Of a stretch of 64,000 nt of DNA, positions 63,421 to 64,000 are shown in pieces. How positions within the stretch are numbered: the stretch's first letter is position 1; each line of letters begins with the position of its first letter. Made by a program: the position numbers and the translations under genes. Under the pieces are notes generated by a model. The model was not told where the DNA came from and did no database searches. It saw nothing but the letters and a program-made list of their open reading frames with translations. Source of the DNA: Parvularcula oceani (lineage in GTDB: Bacteria; Pseudomonadota; Alphaproteobacteria; Caulobacterales; Parvularculaceae); NCBI RefSeq assembly GCF_000733125.1, contig NZ_JPHU01000008.1:62001-126000 (forward strand), read 5' to 3'.

Positions 63421-64000
63421 ATGGACATGACCGAGACGCTTTCGCCGATCCCGGAGCTTCACGGCGTCACGCCGGAGCAGTTCGGAACAGAAGTGCTGCC
63501 GCAGGGGAGGCCGGTCGTCATGCGCGGGCTCGTCGGCGACTGGCCGGCGGTCGGCGCCGCCCGGCAGTCGGCCGCCGCCGCCGCAGGCTATGTGCGCCGC
63601 TTCGATGCGGGCCAGCCTGTCGAGACGATCTTCGGCGATCCCGCCATCGAGGGACGCTTCTTCTACAATGACGAGCTGACCGGCCTCAATTTCGAGCGGA
63701 GGCCCGAGCGGATCGGGGCGGCGCTCGACGAGCTCTTGCAGGCGGAGGGGCAGGAGCGCGCCCGCTCCGTCTATATCCAGTCCGTGCCGACGCCGCAGGC
63801 CCTGCCGGGGTTCGCCGAGGAAAACCGGCTGCCCTTCCTGCCGCCATCGGTGCCGCCGCGCATCTGGATCGGCAATGCGCTGACCGTGCAGACCCATTTC
63901 GACCTGTCGCAGAACGTCGCCTGCGTCGTGGCCGGACGGCGGCGCTTCACGCTCTTCCCGCCCGATCAGCTTCCCAACCTTTACGCAGGGCCCTTCGAAC
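63421..64000 (+). CDS. Cupin-like (JmjC-type) protein, 3' truncated by window edge
   Basis: The first 193 residues of a protein with the cupin_8/JmjC pattern: RPVVMRGLVGDWPAVGAA near residue 32, FFYNDELTGLNFERRP, IQSVPTPQALPGF, then WIGNALTVQTHFDLSQNVACVVAGRRRFTLFPPDQ with an HxD iron ligand pair (His159, Asp161). Such putative 2-oxoglutarate dioxygenases accompany TonB receptors and halogenase-like genes. ATG 63421, or ATG 63427. No stop before the end of the window. Confidence 0.85.
   Translation, partial: MDMTETLSPIPELHGVTPEQFGTEVLPQGRPVVMRGLVGDWPAVGAARQSAAAAAGYVRRFDAGQPVETIFGDPAIEGRFFYNDELTGLNFERRPERIGAALDELLQAEGQERARSVYIQSVPTPQALPGFAEENRLPFLPPSVPPRIWIGNALTVQTHFDLSQNVACVVAGRRRFTLFPPDQLPNLYAGPFE

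Overview
The window is GC-rich chromosomal DNA of an alphaproteobacterium. Evidence for this is the pcm-popZ(DUF2497)-valS neighbourhood, a TtpC-type TonB motor operon, cytochrome bd (CioAB) genes, and a TonB-receptor/tryptophan-halogenase-like/sugar-utilisation locus of the kind described in Caulobacterales, Parvularculales and sphingomonads. Genus and species cannot be fixed from the sequence. There is no rRNA and no CRISPR array. Five tRNA genes are present: Thr-TGT, Pro-CGG, Gln-TTG, Asn-GTT and Cys-GCA.

Layout. 1-3873 holds housekeeping and small genes: the 3' part of a HerA-like ATPase, a thioredoxin-fold lipoprotein, a MaoC dehydratase, an XRE regulator, a DUF962 protein and a flavodoxin. 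3964-10389 is a small integrative element inserted in the 3' end of tRNA-Thr. It is bounded by a perfect 47-bp duplication and carries a tyrosine recombinase, an AlpA-like HTH gene, small winged-helix genes, a VPLPA-CTERM-like exported protein and an overlapping pair of genes read in two frames. 10541-15260 holds a membrane protein, an MgtC-like protein, rpmJ, TPR and TerB-like proteins, a metallo-beta-lactamase-fold hydrolase with a DUF442 phosphatase-like partner, and two tRNAs. 15757-21635 is a complete TonB energising operon (DUF3450, TtpC-like ExbB, ExbB, two ExbDs, TonB, TPR protein). 22172-28175 is a tripartite RND efflux operon on the minus strand. 28349-33189 has tRNA-Cys, pcm-like, popZ and valS. 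33206-38999 has a chalcone-isomerase-like protein, katG, cioAB and a DUF2474 peptide, an oxidative/respiratory stress set.

39071-64000 is the most coherent part: a plant-polysaccharide (xylan and beta-glucan) utilisation locus. It has an aldose epimerase, a sugar porter, a DUF6445 protein, GH3 and GH9 enzymes, a minus-strand operon GH10-xylB-xylA-lacI, a GH43 enzyme, four translationally coupled flavin-dependent halogenase-like genes (one degenerate), a large TonB-dependent receptor and the start of a cupin-like (JmjC) protein. Five copies of a 14-bp palindromic LacI-type operator (consensus TGnTAGCGCTAnCA) lie in the promoter regions of the transporter, GH3/GH9, GH10 operon/GH43 and halogenase/receptor units. 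I infer one regulon governed by the LacI protein encoded inside it. Polymer fragments would enter through the receptor, powered by a TonB motor such as the one at 15.7-21.6 kb, be cut to sugars, cross the inner membrane through the porter, and enter metabolism through XylA and XylB. The role of the halogenase-like array in this is unknown and is the most interesting open question in the window.
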